Virus record (IMG/VR): IMGVR_UViG_3300004369_000159
Coordinates: 1-22,845 of that record
DNA from: a virus
Strand: one strand, 5' to 3'
Length of the DNA: 22,845 bases
Positions 1 through 7,705 of the stretch are shown here, piece after piece. The first letter of the stretch is position 1; the number at the start of each line of letters is the position of its first letter. The notes below the pieces were generated by a model. It saw nothing but the letters and a program-made list of their open reading frames with translations. It did no database searches and was not told the origin of the DNA. The translations under genes were made by a program, and so were the position numbers.

Positions 1-1364
1 ACTGTAGATGACAAAGAGCTTAAGGCTGAGTTAAGAGCCGACACGCCAGTCGAGCTATCGTTTACTGTAGACTCTAAAGCTACTATGTCACTAGCATTTG
101 TAGTTGTAGCATCCTCTGTGTTGGTTACTCTACTAGTTAGAGCAGATAAAGCAGATGATGTAGCAGCTACACCGGTAGAGCTATCGTCTACAGTGTTCTC
201 TAGATTTGTAATTGCAATACCTTGGCTAGTATTAATAGTGTTAATAGTTATTATAGAACTCTGGGCACTTGCCATAGCACCTGTAAGTGTCGTACCTGTA
301 AAGCTAGTAGATCCTATGGTTGACACGAGCGTTGCATCTCTAGCTTTAACCCAATCATTATTAGCTGCATTACGCGCATACACCTGATTGTTGTCATCTG
401 TATCTACCCATATGTCATGGGCCTGTAAAGCAGAGCCGTCATCTCTTTGCGCAGGAGCAGAGGTAGATTTTATAACTCTAGTAGAAGCAGTAGCGGCCGT
501 GCTAGCAGCAGTAGCGGCCGCGCTAGCAGCACTAGCAGCAGAATTAGCAGTTGACTGAGCCGCAGCCGCATCAGCTGCTGCATCATCAGCTGCTGTTTGT
601 GCATCATCAGCTGCTGTCTGGGCCGCAGCCGCATCAGCTGCTGCATCATCAGCTGCTGTCTGGGCTGTGTTAGCTGCTGTCTGGGCTGTGTTAGCTGCTG
701 TATCTAATGTGCCTAACGCACTAGCAAGAGTAGAATTATTACCATCTATGGTCACTTGCATGTCATTTTGTAAATTAGCAAAACCAGGTAAGTTGGCTAG
801 TTCTTCACTAAGCTGTTGCATGACTGCGCCTACGTCAATTGCTGTAGTAGCAGACGTGCCTTCGGTATCGTTCCAGGGGCCAGCTACATCAGACGCAGTT
901 ACATATCTAACCCAGTAATAATATGTTTGGTTGTATCCGACTTCGTCCGTGTACACAAATGCATTGCTGGTTGCTATACGTACGGCACCACCAAGAGCAT
1001 TGTCTTGGGATCTCCATATCTCTGAGTAAGCATGGTTGCCGTAACTAGCTTTAGTCCAAGATAAAGTTATAGATGTAAATGCAGCAGAAGCTTCTAATGT
1101 ACTAGGGGCAGGGGGCGGAGTTATAGAACCACCAGAGCCTGGAGGCTGTGATATACCACCAGATACACCTACTTTTTTGTTTGTTACTTGTACTATGCCA
1201 TTGTCTGATAACTCTCTAAGAGTAACAGCTCTATCTAATGGGTCACCACGTCTGCCCAGTCTAACTTCTAAAGCTTCTTTAATAGACTCTAAAGCAATTT
1301 TTAGTTCTCTATCGATTTTAGGTGGTATGTTTTTAATAGCAGGTAATTTAGTTTGTTTAGCCAT
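1..1364 (-). CDS. Tail fibre/host-recognition-like protein, FN3 plus Ala-rich coiled coil (C-terminus beyond left edge)
   Basis: An ATG at 1362-1364 opens a frame that stays open to base 1, giving about 454 residues with no stop. The start overlaps the TAA of the 661-residue gene by one base (TAATG), which suggests translational coupling. Residues about 83-175 look like a fibronectin type III domain: Pro-rich lead-in, then LSW, then YYYWVRYV. Residues about 220-290 are an Ala/Asp/Gln-rich heptad-like stretch with 7- and 21-residue internal repeats, probably a trimeric coiled coil. Next comes a short beta module (DIWVDTDDNNQVYARN), and then Ser/Thr-rich repeats around STVxDSSTGV. This layout resembles the FN3 and central-fibre part of lambda J-type tip proteins and many phage fibres. 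The job inferred is tail-tip or fibre attachment. The C-terminal receptor-binding part is outside the window. It could equally be a baseplate or head fibre. Confidence 0.8.
   Translation of the reverse strand, partial: MAKQTKLPAIKNIPPKIDRELKIALESIKEALEVRLGRRGDPLDRAVTLRELSDNGIVQVTNKKVGVSGGISQPPGSGGSITPPPAPSTLEASAAFTSITLSWTKASYGNHAYSEIWRSQDNALGGAVRIATSNAFVYTDEVGYNQTYYYWVRYVTASDVAGPWNDTEGTSATTAIDVGAVMQQLSEELANLPGFANLQNDMQVTIDGNNSTLASALGTLDTAANTAQTAANTAQTAADDAAADAAAAQTAADDAQTAADDAAADAAAAQSTANSAASAASAAATAASTAATASTRVIKSTSAPAQRDDGSALQAHDIWVDTDDNNQVYARNAANNDWVKARDATLVSTIGSTSFTGTTLTGAMASAQSSIITINTINTSQGIAITNLENTVDDSSTGVAATSSALSALTSRVTNTEDATTTNASDIVALESTVNDSSTGVSALNSALSSLSST
559..699. repeat. Tandem 63-bp and 21-bp coding repeats (Ala-rich coiled coil)
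   Basis: A 38-base block at 559-596 recurs exactly at 622-659, giving a 63-base (21-residue, three-heptad) period. From about 658 to 699 a 21-base unit encoding TAANTAQ is repeated. All repeat lengths are multiples of 21 bases, so changes in copy number would keep both the frame and the heptad phase of the coiled coil. Confidence 0.85.
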
Positions 1365-3349
1365 TATAATGCCTTAAGTTCTTCTATAGATTCTCCTAGA
1401 CATACTTCATTTACTACTTTTGCTGCTTCTATTTCGAATGCGTATACGCTGTTAACACTTGCTGGTAAACGGACCATAGGTTGCGTTATGTCTGTAGCGC
1501 TAAAATTAGGTGTTGTACCTGCAACACTATAGATACTTCCATTAGTTGAAATCGTAGCATCATAAATAACGCTACCATCACCATATACTTTCAAACGTAC
1601 TGGGTATGCTTCCGCATCAACTTTAGCAAAACCAAAGCTTGTAGGCCTAGGCATAACAAAATCTTTGCTTTTCCAATTATATGTAAGATCAGTAGAGCTA
1701 CCTTGGAACTTCTCGATTTTATTAGCTATTATTAAATATAATTCATTGTCATCTGGGTCTGTAAAACCTCCACGTATAAGAGCGCTTGCATCTAAATCTA
1801 CTAAAGCGTTTGTGCCTTGTCGGGGGTCAAATATAAAACCACCGTAACCAGAACCAGTATTGTAGAAACCTACATATCTACCTTGCCAATAAAAACCAGT
1901 AATAGTAGAAGGGTAATAATTACTTTGCCACTGTTCAGGTGTAATAATACCTTCTGTTAAGTTTTGTGCTTGTGCTCCTGCTGCAACCATAAGGCCATTG
2001 GGTCCGGCATAGTAAACAGATTCTCCCATATCCACCATAGACCTTTTACTAAGTCCTGCCTCTGCTGTTTCTATTTTTATTGCAACCATAGAAGCAGGAT
2101 CGCTACCTGTTACTAGGTAAGGTGGCCCTTCTGTAGCAACAATTAGCCCATTAGAGGTGGCTTTCATACCTACTATTTGTTCTTCTATACCTATCCTATA
2201 GTCAGCAGGCCAAGCGTGTGGTTGATAAGATTCACTAAAACATATTCTATTACCGGTAAAACCAGCAAAAGTACCATTGCCTAGTGCTATTAGACCTTTC
2301 ATAGGCCCGTCTGGGTACAGAGATGCATCATCATCTGGTGGTGCAATCCAAGTAGAAGAAGGTAAAACTTCAGCTAGTTCACTATTTTTAGATGTGTCCG
2401 TGTAGGTTGTATTTGCTAATACAACTTCTGCCACGAACTGAAATTGGGTAGAATTAGAACCAGTGTTTGATCTATATATCCTTTTCTTTGATAAGTTTAA
2501 GTTAGTTACACTCGAAGATGTTTCTAGGTTAGAAAGGTTTATGGTCATGTTATCATCAGTTATGATAACTGTAGAAGCAGGAGAAGGTGGCCCTTCTTCT
2601 CCGTACGCAGACACAAAGGTATACACATAAGAAGTATCATAATCTAACTCTGCGTCTGAGTTAGAACCAAAACCAACACCATTAGCTGAACTGCCACTAT
2701 CCCCACTAGAAGTTGCTGCTGCGGACAAAGTGACTGTCAAAGTGCTGTTACTTGGCACACTTTTAATTTTATAAGTACCATTTATATTATCAGCAGTCAC
2801 TCCATTCGAGGCGCTAAAACCAGAAATTACAACGTATTCACCTACGCTAGCCCCATGAGCTGCAGCACTACCACTAGTGTTAGTTGTTACGGTTATAGTA
2901 GAACTTTCATTAACAAAGGTTATAACTCCATCAAACTCTACTTCAGCTCTCGCTGTTACAGTAGGAGCGGTAGTTGGAGCAGGGATTCCAAGTCTGTATG
3001 CAGCGTTTGGAAATACAGAGCCACCAATAATATCAGAACTTCTACCCATTCTAGGGTAACTTTGCCCAGTCCAATATAACGTGTCGTTAGTGTCTCCAGG
3101 TATAGGACTACGCACGACATCTACATCTTCATCAAATTCTAGCCAACGTTCTGGGCTATCAGTATATTTGAATATAGATTGTCTAGAAGAATTAGAAAGA
3201 GTTAGAGTGTCAGAATTATTTCTAACAGGCACTAAACGGCCACTCTCAAGGTTTACATCCGTAGCTACTGTAGCTAGTTCATCCTTTAAGAGACGTGGTG
3301 AAGCTTTAGGAGCGATCCCTCCAAAAGTTTTAAGTTTAATATAGGCCAT
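1364..3349 (-). CDS. Large beta-rich virion protein, tail nozzle/hub-like
   Basis: 661 residues; ATG start 7 bases after the lysozyme stop. The N-terminus (MAYIKLKTFGGIAPKASPRL) followed by a conserved-looking PNAAYRLGIPAP segment, and then by YVYTFVSAYGEEGPPSP, resembles beta-rich tail nozzle or hub proteins of podovirus-like phages. In that family an Ig/FN-like insert is followed by a beta-propeller-like body. Residues about 140-225 are a Ser/Thr/Gly-rich beta region, probably an inserted Ig-like domain. The middle (GLIALGNGTFAGFTGNRICF, then GLMVAAGAQ) has the repeated beta-hairpin look of a propeller. The C-terminus (AFEIEAAKVVNEVCLGES) resembles the closing strand of nozzle-like proteins. 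There is no signal peptide or membrane segment. The role is inferred from family resemblance and from its place between lysis and fibre genes. I am sure it is a structural protein and less sure about 'nozzle'. Confidence 0.7.
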   Translation of the reverse strand: MAYIKLKTFGGIAPKASPRLLKDELATVATDVNLESGRLVPVRNNSDTLTLSNSSRQSIFKYTDSPERWLEFDEDVDVVRSPIPGDTNDTLYWTGQSYPRMGRSSDIIGGSVFPNAAYRLGIPAPTTAPTVTARAEVEFDGVITFVNESSTITVTTNTSGSAAAHGASVGEYVVISGFSASNGVTADNINGTYKIKSVPSNSTLTVTLSAAATSSGDSGSSANGVGFGSNSDAELDYDTSYVYTFVSAYGEEGPPSPASTVIITDDNMTINLSNLETSSSVTNLNLSKKRIYRSNTGSNSTQFQFVAEVVLANTTYTDTSKNSELAEVLPSSTWIAPPDDDASLYPDGPMKGLIALGNGTFAGFTGNRICFSESYQPHAWPADYRIGIEEQIVGMKATSNGLIVATEGPPYLVTGSDPASMVAIKIETAEAGLSKRSMVDMGESVYYAGPNGLMVAAGAQAQNLTEGIITPEQWQSNYYPSTITGFYWQGRYVGFYNTGSGYGGFIFDPRQGTNALVDLDASALIRGGFTDPDDNELYLIIANKIEKFQGSSTDLTYNWKSKDFVMPRPTSFGFAKVDAEAYPVRLKVYGDGSVIYDATISTNGSIYSVAGTTPNFSATDITQPMVRLPASVNSVYAFEIEAAKVVNEVCLGESIEELKAL

Positions 3350-3356
3350 TTATTCA

Positions 3357-3809
3357 TTATACAGTATTCAGAACTGATTCTTGCAGTTCTCGACTCCTTC
3401 TTCCTACTTGTTTAAACCACCTGCTGTCCTCCATTTCAGCAGCCATTCTTTTCCAATCATGCTCTCTACACGCTGCTAGCATGTTACGAAACTTAGAAAG
3501 TCTAGTTCCTCCTAAATTAAAGCACATATTTACTAATACGTGTTGGATATTTTCAGGTAAGTTATAAAAATCTTCTTCGCTACCAAACACGTGTAATGTT
3601 TCATCTACATGTTTAATAAAGTCATCCTCATAATACAAGTCTACAACTTCTTGGCTTACAGGTGTGCCTACTTCCCAGTTATACTCTGGGTCTTCCGGCT
3701 TACATAAATGCCCTACGCCAAGTGTTTTATAGCCTAAGCTATCTTTATATATTTCTAAGACCTCACCTTCGTGTCTTTTAATCTCTTCTTTTAGTAATTC
3801 TATATTCAT
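3357..3809 (-). CDS. Endolysin, T4-type lysozyme (glycoside hydrolase 24-like)
   Basis: 150 residues, close to the 164 of T4 lysozyme. It hydrolyses the MurNAc-GlcNAc bond of peptidoglycan at the end of infection. The catalytic triad is visible near the N-terminus: E14 in KRHEGE, D23 in IYKDSLG and T29 in YKTLGVGH. The E-x8-D-x5-T spacing is that of T4 lysozyme (E11, D20, T26). The C-terminal half contains the family-like LVNMCFNLGGTRLSKF and SRWFKQVGRRS segments. There is no signal peptide or N-terminal membrane anchor, so export should depend on a holin. The two small membrane proteins just upstream are candidates. Its ATG overlaps the stop of the DUF6447-like gene (ATGA), so translation is probably coupled. 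All key residues are present, so activity is likely. Confidence 0.95.
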   Translation of the reverse strand: MNIELLKEEIKRHEGEVLEIYKDSLGYKTLGVGHLCKPEDPEYNWEVGTPVSQEVVDLYYEDDFIKHVDETLHVFGSEEDFYNLPENIQHVLVNMCFNLGGTRLSKFRNMLAACREHDWKRMAAEMEDSRWFKQVGRRSRELQESVLNTV

Positions 3810-4057
3810 GGGGTTATTATCCTGTCGTCTACTGCTTTGATATTGTCTTCTTTCATAAAGACTTGCAGTTCTGTGACAACTGTTTTTTGTGCTGCTTCTA
3901 CCTTTTTAAGGTTAAAACTAGCATCCTGCCACTCGCTTTGTAGTCTAACTAACATGTTAAACTGCTCAGCTACACGGTCAGTCATTTTAGATATCTCGTA
4001 TTGTTTACCATCAAAGTTGATTACTTGTGGTATTTGCTTTTCGGCTTTCTTTGCCAT
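3806..4057 (-). CDS. Small DUF6447-like phage protein
   Basis: 83 residues. The pattern is FDGKQYEISKMTDRVAEQ followed by a long amphipathic helix (LVRLQSEWQDASFNLKKVEA). It resembles the short DUF6447-type proteins common in marine and cyanobacterial phages, which have a 'DGKxYxxxxLSDxAKxQ' strand-turn lead-in and then a coiled coil. No biochemical role is established that I know of. It has the strongest ribosome binding site on this side of the window (AGGAGGT, 5-base spacing), overlapping the upstream stop, so it may be made in quantity. It sits inside the lysis module directly before the lysozyme and overlaps it by 4 bases, so a lysis-timing or virion role is possible but unproven. The family assignment is from memory of the pattern. 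Confidence 0.75.
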   Translation of the reverse strand: MAKKAEKQIPQVINFDGKQYEISKMTDRVAEQFNMLVRLQSEWQDASFNLKKVEAAQKTVVTELQVFMKEDNIKAVDDRIITP

Positions 4058-4061
4058 GGTT

Positions 4062-4068
4062 ACCTCCT
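4062..4068 (-). promoter_or_regulatory. Strong Shine-Dalgarno for the DUF6447-like gene
   Basis: AGGAGGT on the minus strand, five bases before the ATG at 4055-4057. It overlaps the TAG stop of the preceding 60-residue gene. It is a near-perfect anti-16S match and fixes the start of the 83-residue protein. Confidence 0.9.
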
Positions 4069-4249
4069 ATAATAAATTAGACCCAATGATAAGTAGATAC
4101 ACACCTATAATCATTGTTGTAAACTTAGTGTCCATACGGTCAAACTTAGCATCTCCTTTATCTAAGCGTTTTTCAAAAGCAGAGTATCGAATGTTGCACT
4201 CTCTTTCGTGCGCTTCGATCTTTGCTAATGTTTCTTTAACCGTGGACAT
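4067..4249 (-). CDS. XhlA-like coiled-coil/TM protein, putative holin accessory
   Basis: 60 residues if started at the ATG 4247-4249. A TTG 51 bases upstream would add 17 residues overlapping the preceding gene, and I reject it. Residues 1-42 are charged and helical (KETLAKIEAHERECNIRYSA, then EKRLDKGDAKFDRMDTKF). Residues about 43-60 are a single hydrophobic segment (TTMIIGVYLLIIGSNLL) that runs to the C-terminus. A short N-terminal coil with an E-H-E-x-E-C-xxRY-like motif, followed by a C-terminal membrane anchor, is the layout of haemolysin XhlA-type phage proteins. Those proteins work with holins in lysis. Two genes separate it from nothing but the DUF6447-like gene and the lysozyme. The lysis role is inferred from layout and neighbours. 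There is no good Shine-Dalgarno, so it probably depends on translation of the 52-residue gene ending 7 bases upstream. Confidence 0.75.
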   Translation of the reverse strand: MSTVKETLAKIEAHERECNIRYSAFEKRLDKGDAKFDRMDTKFTTMIIGVYLLIIGSNLL

Positions 4250-4256
4250 AAAGAGA

Positions 4257-4415
4257 TTATAGGTCAAAAAGAGCTGTAACGCCAAATGATACGCCTGCAA
4301 GCATCAGTAATATTTTGACTGGCAATAAGAATATAAAAAATACTCTAGCTATTTTACGTTTTGTGGATATTTCTGACCAAGGTGGTAGCCCTGGTGGGTT
4401 TCTTAAATCTATCAT
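4257..4415 (-). CDS. Small one-TM membrane protein, holin-like candidate (52 aa)
   Basis: A 52-residue frame starts at ATG 4413-4415 inside the stop of the 265-residue gene (ATGA overlap) and ends with TAA at 4257-4259, 7 bases before the next gene. The sequence begins MIDLRNPPGLPPWSEISTKR. Positively charged residues around 19-24 precede one long hydrophobic stretch (about 25-50: VFFIFLLPVKILLMLAGVSF onward). This is a typical small phage membrane protein with the N-terminus probably cytoplasmic (positive-inside rule). It fills what would otherwise be a gap and keeps the overlap style of the operon, which supports it as a real gene. Next to the XhlA-like protein and lysozyme, a holin or other membrane lysis factor is the best guess. 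No family is recognised. Confidence 0.7.
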   Translation of the reverse strand: MIDLRNPPGLPPWSEISTKRKIARVFFIFLLPVKILLMLAGVSFGVTALFDL

Positions 4416-5209
4416 GTTATCTCTATCATGTAGGGCTCAGCGTTAAAGAGGCCGTTACTTACAAATCCGTTGTTGTTCTGATAAGGACCAAGTGCGCCTA
4501 GTCCCCAACCGGCTGACCATATACGATAATTACCAGAAGTAGTAGTAGTCCATGTATAAGCGCCTGCGCCAGAACTAGTGTCAGTACGATTAAAAGTGGT
4601 AGTAGGGTTATAAAAAGTAAGACTTGTCCCTGTTATAGTAGTAGTATAAGTACCATTTGGGTAAAGAAGTCGTATGTGAATTGTATTCCAATCAGTACTG
4701 GCTATATTACCAGCGCCGCTCCCATTATAAACAACAAATTTTAGTGCCCCTCCTAGAGAGCTATTAACTTGTCCTATGCCTGCTAAATAGTCACCAGAGC
4801 CAAAATTTGCAATTCCATTTAAAGAAGGCATAGTTAGATCATTAGAACCAAGTCTAAAACTGCCTTGTCCGGTAGAAGACCCATCGGTTCTAACAACCGC
4901 TGCCGCACCAGCAGTAAAAGCCCCTAGAACCGTAAAACTTGAAGACCCTTTGGCAGACCCTGTAGTATAACTATTTGAAGCCCCTTTAATACCACCAGTC
5001 TCTTGAAGGTCTTGATATTGAATAGTAGAGCCACTAGGCACAAGTACTGAGCTATTGCCTGTGCCTTGGTTAAGCAAAGGTACCATTTTTCTGTAATCAT
5101 TTATTGCAATGTTAGAATTAGATTTAGCATTAACACCTTGATCAGGCGCACGATATACCGTTGCTAGTTCTGCAGCATCTACATTACTGTTTGTAAACCA
5201 TCCTGCCAT
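4412..5209 (-). CDS. Unrecognised Gly/Ser/Thr-rich structural-type protein
   Basis: 265 residues; the ATG directly abuts the TAA of the 216-residue gene. GGAGA inside that gene's last codons, about 11 bases upstream, is a plausible ribosome binding site. The N-terminal 45 residues (MAGWFTNSNVDAAELATVYR) look like a helical or extended attachment piece. The remainder is rich in Gly, Ser, Thr and aromatic residues with no Cys and few charges, as in beta-sandwich or jelly-roll virion proteins: SSFTVLGAFTAGAAAVVRTD, LTMPSLNGIANFGSGDYLAG, YTWTTTTSGNYRIWSAGWG. I see no enzyme motif, signal peptide or membrane segment. It could be a fibre tip, decoration or receptor-binding protein. Its place between the fibre-modifying enzymes and the lysis genes fits that but does not prove it. 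Confidence 0.65.
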   Translation of the reverse strand: MAGWFTNSNVDAAELATVYRAPDQGVNAKSNSNIAINDYRKMVPLLNQGTGNSSVLVPSGSTIQYQDLQETGGIKGASNSYTTGSAKGSSSFTVLGAFTAGAAAVVRTDGSSTGQGSFRLGSNDLTMPSLNGIANFGSGDYLAGIGQVNSSLGGALKFVVYNGSGAGNIASTDWNTIHIRLLYPNGTYTTTITGTSLTFYNPTTTFNRTDTSSGAGAYTWTTTTSGNYRIWSAGWGLGALGPYQNNNGFVSNGLFNAEPYMIEIT

Positions 5210-5860
5210 TTAACTTTTTATCTCCATTTCAAATACATCAAAAGTAACGCTATATTCAGATTTTATACCAGGCCAAGTTTGTCCGCCAGTAGAATAATCT
5301 TGAGTTTCTTGTCCTACATAACGACAAGTACTAAAGTCTCTAATGTTACATTCTTCTATTGTACTAAAGTAAGCAGCGAATGCTTCAATACTTTGTTTCA
5401 TAGGGCCCCCTATATCTACGTATGTGCGTTCTAAAGTTACGCCCTCTGCTAAATAACTAGCCCCTCTAACATTCTGATACTCGTATCTAAATATATAGTT
5501 TTTAGTGCCTTGGGCATCGGGCCTAAATAAAGTTTTGCACATATGTATTGTTGTGCCTTCTACTTCACAAAAATTTAAATTTACAGGGTAGCCATCGATT
5601 AGCATACAGTACAACCGTCTGCCTGGTGTATTTTCTGGTTTTGTATCTGACGCATAAGATAAAGCTTGGTTAAACCAATACTCAGTTATAATTTCTATAC
5701 TAGCATTTGCTATTTCTTCTTTTGTGTAATCTACCCCAGGATACGCATAAGTGCCTTTGTCAAAATAAACCTTTGAATGTTCTACGAAACTTTGCAGAAC
5801 TCCTGCTATCTTAAGCTCCGTAAGTTTTGTGCTGTCTAAAAGTATGTCTTGAAATACCAT
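5210..5860 (-). CDS. Unrecognised 216-residue protein downstream of the collagen-modifying enzyme
   Basis: 216 residues, ATG 3 bases after the stop of the three-domain enzyme, so almost certainly translated by coupling. Composition is ordinary for a soluble alpha/beta or beta-rich protein. Cysteines are scattered (in RRLYCMLIDG, LNFCEVEG, HMCKTLF, EECNIRDFSTCRYVG). Features are a helical N-terminus (LLDSTKLTELKIAGVLQSFV), an acidic/aromatic middle (YVDIGGPMKQSIEAFAAYF) and a Tyr/Phe-rich beta-like C-terminus ending FDVFEMEIKS. I recognise no family, catalytic motif or membrane segment. It sits directly after the hydroxylase/glycosyltransferase and ahead of a structural-type gene. It could be a virion component, an assembly factor or a partner of the modification enzymes. 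The sequence does not decide. Confidence 0.6.
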   Translation of the reverse strand: MVFQDILLDSTKLTELKIAGVLQSFVEHSKVYFDKGTYAYPGVDYTKEEIANASIEIITEYWFNQALSYASDTKPENTPGRRLYCMLIDGYPVNLNFCEVEGTTIHMCKTLFRPDAQGTKNYIFRYEYQNVRGASYLAEGVTLERTYVDIGGPMKQSIEAFAAYFSTIEECNIRDFSTCRYVGQETQDYSTGGQTWPGIKSEYSVTFDVFEMEIKS

Positions 5861-5863
5861 GCC

Positions 5864-7705
5864 TCAAAGTATATCACCTGTGTATCTTTGTGACCATATT
5901 GTAAGACTATACTTAGTGCCTTGGGTTAGTTCTAAACACTCGTGCGGGTGCGTTACCGCCCCTGGAAACAAAAGCAGTTTTCCAACCGGTATATCTTTGT
6001 TGCTTATATTTTGTCTCGGGAAGTTTAACTCACCACCAACATAATTATGATTTAATTTAACAGAGCCAGTTACATAAGAAGCGTCATGGTGTAGATCTAG
6101 TTTAGTCTGTGAATCAGTAGAGTACTTAAGCATAAAAGCATCTCTTAACCCATACATTTCTAACGGTTTCCAGTAAGGTTCAACAATAGGTTTTATATGC
6201 GCCATCCAATGTCTTTCTAATTCTGCAAATAAATTTATTTCTTTTAGTCTAAGTTCTTGTGCAGGAAACTTATCATACTCCAGGCTTTTCCATTCATTGT
6301 GCTGTTCTGCTATTTCTATTAGCCTTTGGCACTGATGTTCTGACATAAAATCAACTAGGATCATGTCTTTATCTAGTATTTCATAGCTTTGTGTTGGTGT
6401 ATGAAACAGGTTTAAACTAGTTGGGTAAAGCTCACTGTAGATGCGCTCGAAAGTCTTTTTAGCTACTTCATCCCCATTTCCATGGTAAATACAAGGACAA
6501 CAAGTAGTAGCAGGATTATGTAATTGGTTTCCTAGTGTTGTTATTCCTGTGTAATGTGTTTGAAACATGTAGCACTCTACATCTAAACCTATGTCATAAA
6601 TACCTTCTAGGTAAGCTTTTTGACAAAACAATTGATCATCTTGATGGTCTTCTATAGAGTCATGCCTTAGTAGTTTTTTTATTTCTCCTACTTCTCCTAT
6701 AAACGTGCCAGAGTTAAGGTACCTATAGTCTGTATGTACGTTAGGAAACTGGTTTCCTATACTAGGGTCAGGCCAACAAGTAGTTTCTGCACTAAAAATA
6801 ATCTTGTGTCCCATATCCAAATAACGTTCTTTTATAGTTTCTAAGTTATCAGAGTAAAAAACATCGTACGCATCTGTGAAGAGTAAAACATCCGTGTCCG
6901 GAAGTTCTTCTATGCGGTTTTTAAGTATATTTATCTTTTGGCCACCCCCTGGTCCTGTCATGTCTGAGCCTCTCCACTCAACACCTTTGCCCCAGTTATT
7001 TATACTTATCCCTTTATTCTCTGCAGAACTGTATAGTTTCTGCATTTTACTTTCATCCGTTCCTATAGTTACAACGTGTATATTCATTCGTCTATCCTCC
7101 CTAATGTCTGAAGACAATTTACTAACGTTTACTTGATTGCAAACATCTTTTTGTAAAGCAAGAGCCATAAGACTCTTAGCTTGTATGAGTTCTGGCACAT
7201 ACTCATCTACTGGTATAATACCATTTTCCATAATATCTGTACCCAAAAGCTTTTTTGCACCTTTAGGACTTAAACAATATCCTGTTAAGTTATATGGATA
7301 CCAGGGTCTTTCTAACTTATCACCTAGTTTTATAACAAAATCAGGTTCATTTTCATTACGTTGTAGGTACAACATATCCCAATACCCGATAGTGTGTTCG
7401 TAAAAAGCTTCATCCCATAGGTCTACATTGGCTATAACATCATCTTCTAATACCATAATCGGCTCATTAAGCTCTACGCATTTCTTCCAAGCTTTTTGAT
7501 GTGATAAAAAACAAGCCACTTCTGCAGGTACTATGGGCCTATGTTGAAAAGGGTCTATCCAATTCGGTCGTGTTTTGTATCCAGACATGTCATTTTGTCC
7601 GTCTACGGCCTTTATAAATTCATAAGGCTCTAATATTTTATTATTCTCTATAAAATGTTCTTTACGGTCAGTTCTACGTTCTAAATTTATAACAAATTTT
7701 TTCAT
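5864..7705 (-). CDS. Tri-domain GT25 galactosyltransferase-like / PLOD-type glucosyltransferase / lysyl hydroxylase-like enzyme
   Basis: 613 residues in three parts. Residues 1-205 are a GT25 (LPS/collagen-galactosyltransferase type) domain: FVINLERRTDRK start, VACFLSHQKAW, and acidic LEDD at 86-89. Residues about 207-430 match the glucosyltransferase domain of animal PLOD3/LH3 motif by motif: WRGSDM, GGGQKI (254-259), FTDAYDV with metal-type Asp278 and Asp281, FSAE-xx-CWP, YLNSG, DDQLF and HGNG with His408. Residues about 440-613 are a 2OG-Fe(II) lysyl-hydroxylase-type domain: LHHD (His539, Asp541), GGELNF, THPHE (His588), and Lys598 where animal lysyl hydroxylases have Arg. The animal accessory domain between the last two parts is missing. 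Known family roles are hydroxylation of collagen lysine followed by Gal and Glc transfer. I infer the substrate to be the collagen-like fibre encoded just upstream. The start overlaps the previous stop (TAATG). Confidence 0.9.
   Translation of the reverse strand: MKKFVINLERRTDRKEHFIENNKILEPYEFIKAVDGQNDMSGYKTRPNWIDPFQHRPIVPAEVACFLSHQKAWKKCVELNEPIMVLEDDVIANVDLWDEAFYEHTIGYWDMLYLQRNENEPDFVIKLGDKLERPWYPYNLTGYCLSPKGAKKLLGTDIMENGIIPVDEYVPELIQAKSLMALALQKDVCNQVNVSKLSSDIREDRRMNIHVVTIGTDESKMQKLYSSAENKGISINNWGKGVEWRGSDMTGPGGGQKINILKNRIEELPDTDVLLFTDAYDVFYSDNLETIKERYLDMGHKIIFSAETTCWPDPSIGNQFPNVHTDYRYLNSGTFIGEVGEIKKLLRHDSIEDHQDDQLFCQKAYLEGIYDIGLDVECYMFQTHYTGITTLGNQLHNPATTCCPCIYHGNGDEVAKKTFERIYSELYPTSLNLFHTPTQSYEILDKDMILVDFMSEHQCQRLIEIAEQHNEWKSLEYDKFPAQELRLKEINLFAELERHWMAHIKPIVEPYWKPLEMYGLRDAFMLKYSTDSQTKLDLHHDASYVTGSVKLNHNYVGGELNFPRQNISNKDIPVGKLLLFPGAVTHPHECLELTQGTKYSLTIWSQRYTGDIL

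Noticed and set aside
559-699. Short direct repeats considered as a CRISPR array or origin iterons
   Set aside because: The repeats are in-frame multiples of 21 bases encoding an Ala-rich coiled coil, without unique spacers or dyad symmetry.
4067-4300. Longer 77-residue version of the XhlA-like gene starting at TTG
   Set aside because: The extra 17 residues overlap the 52-residue gene in another frame, start with a rare codon and have no ribosome binding site; the ATG at 4247-4249 fits the family layout.
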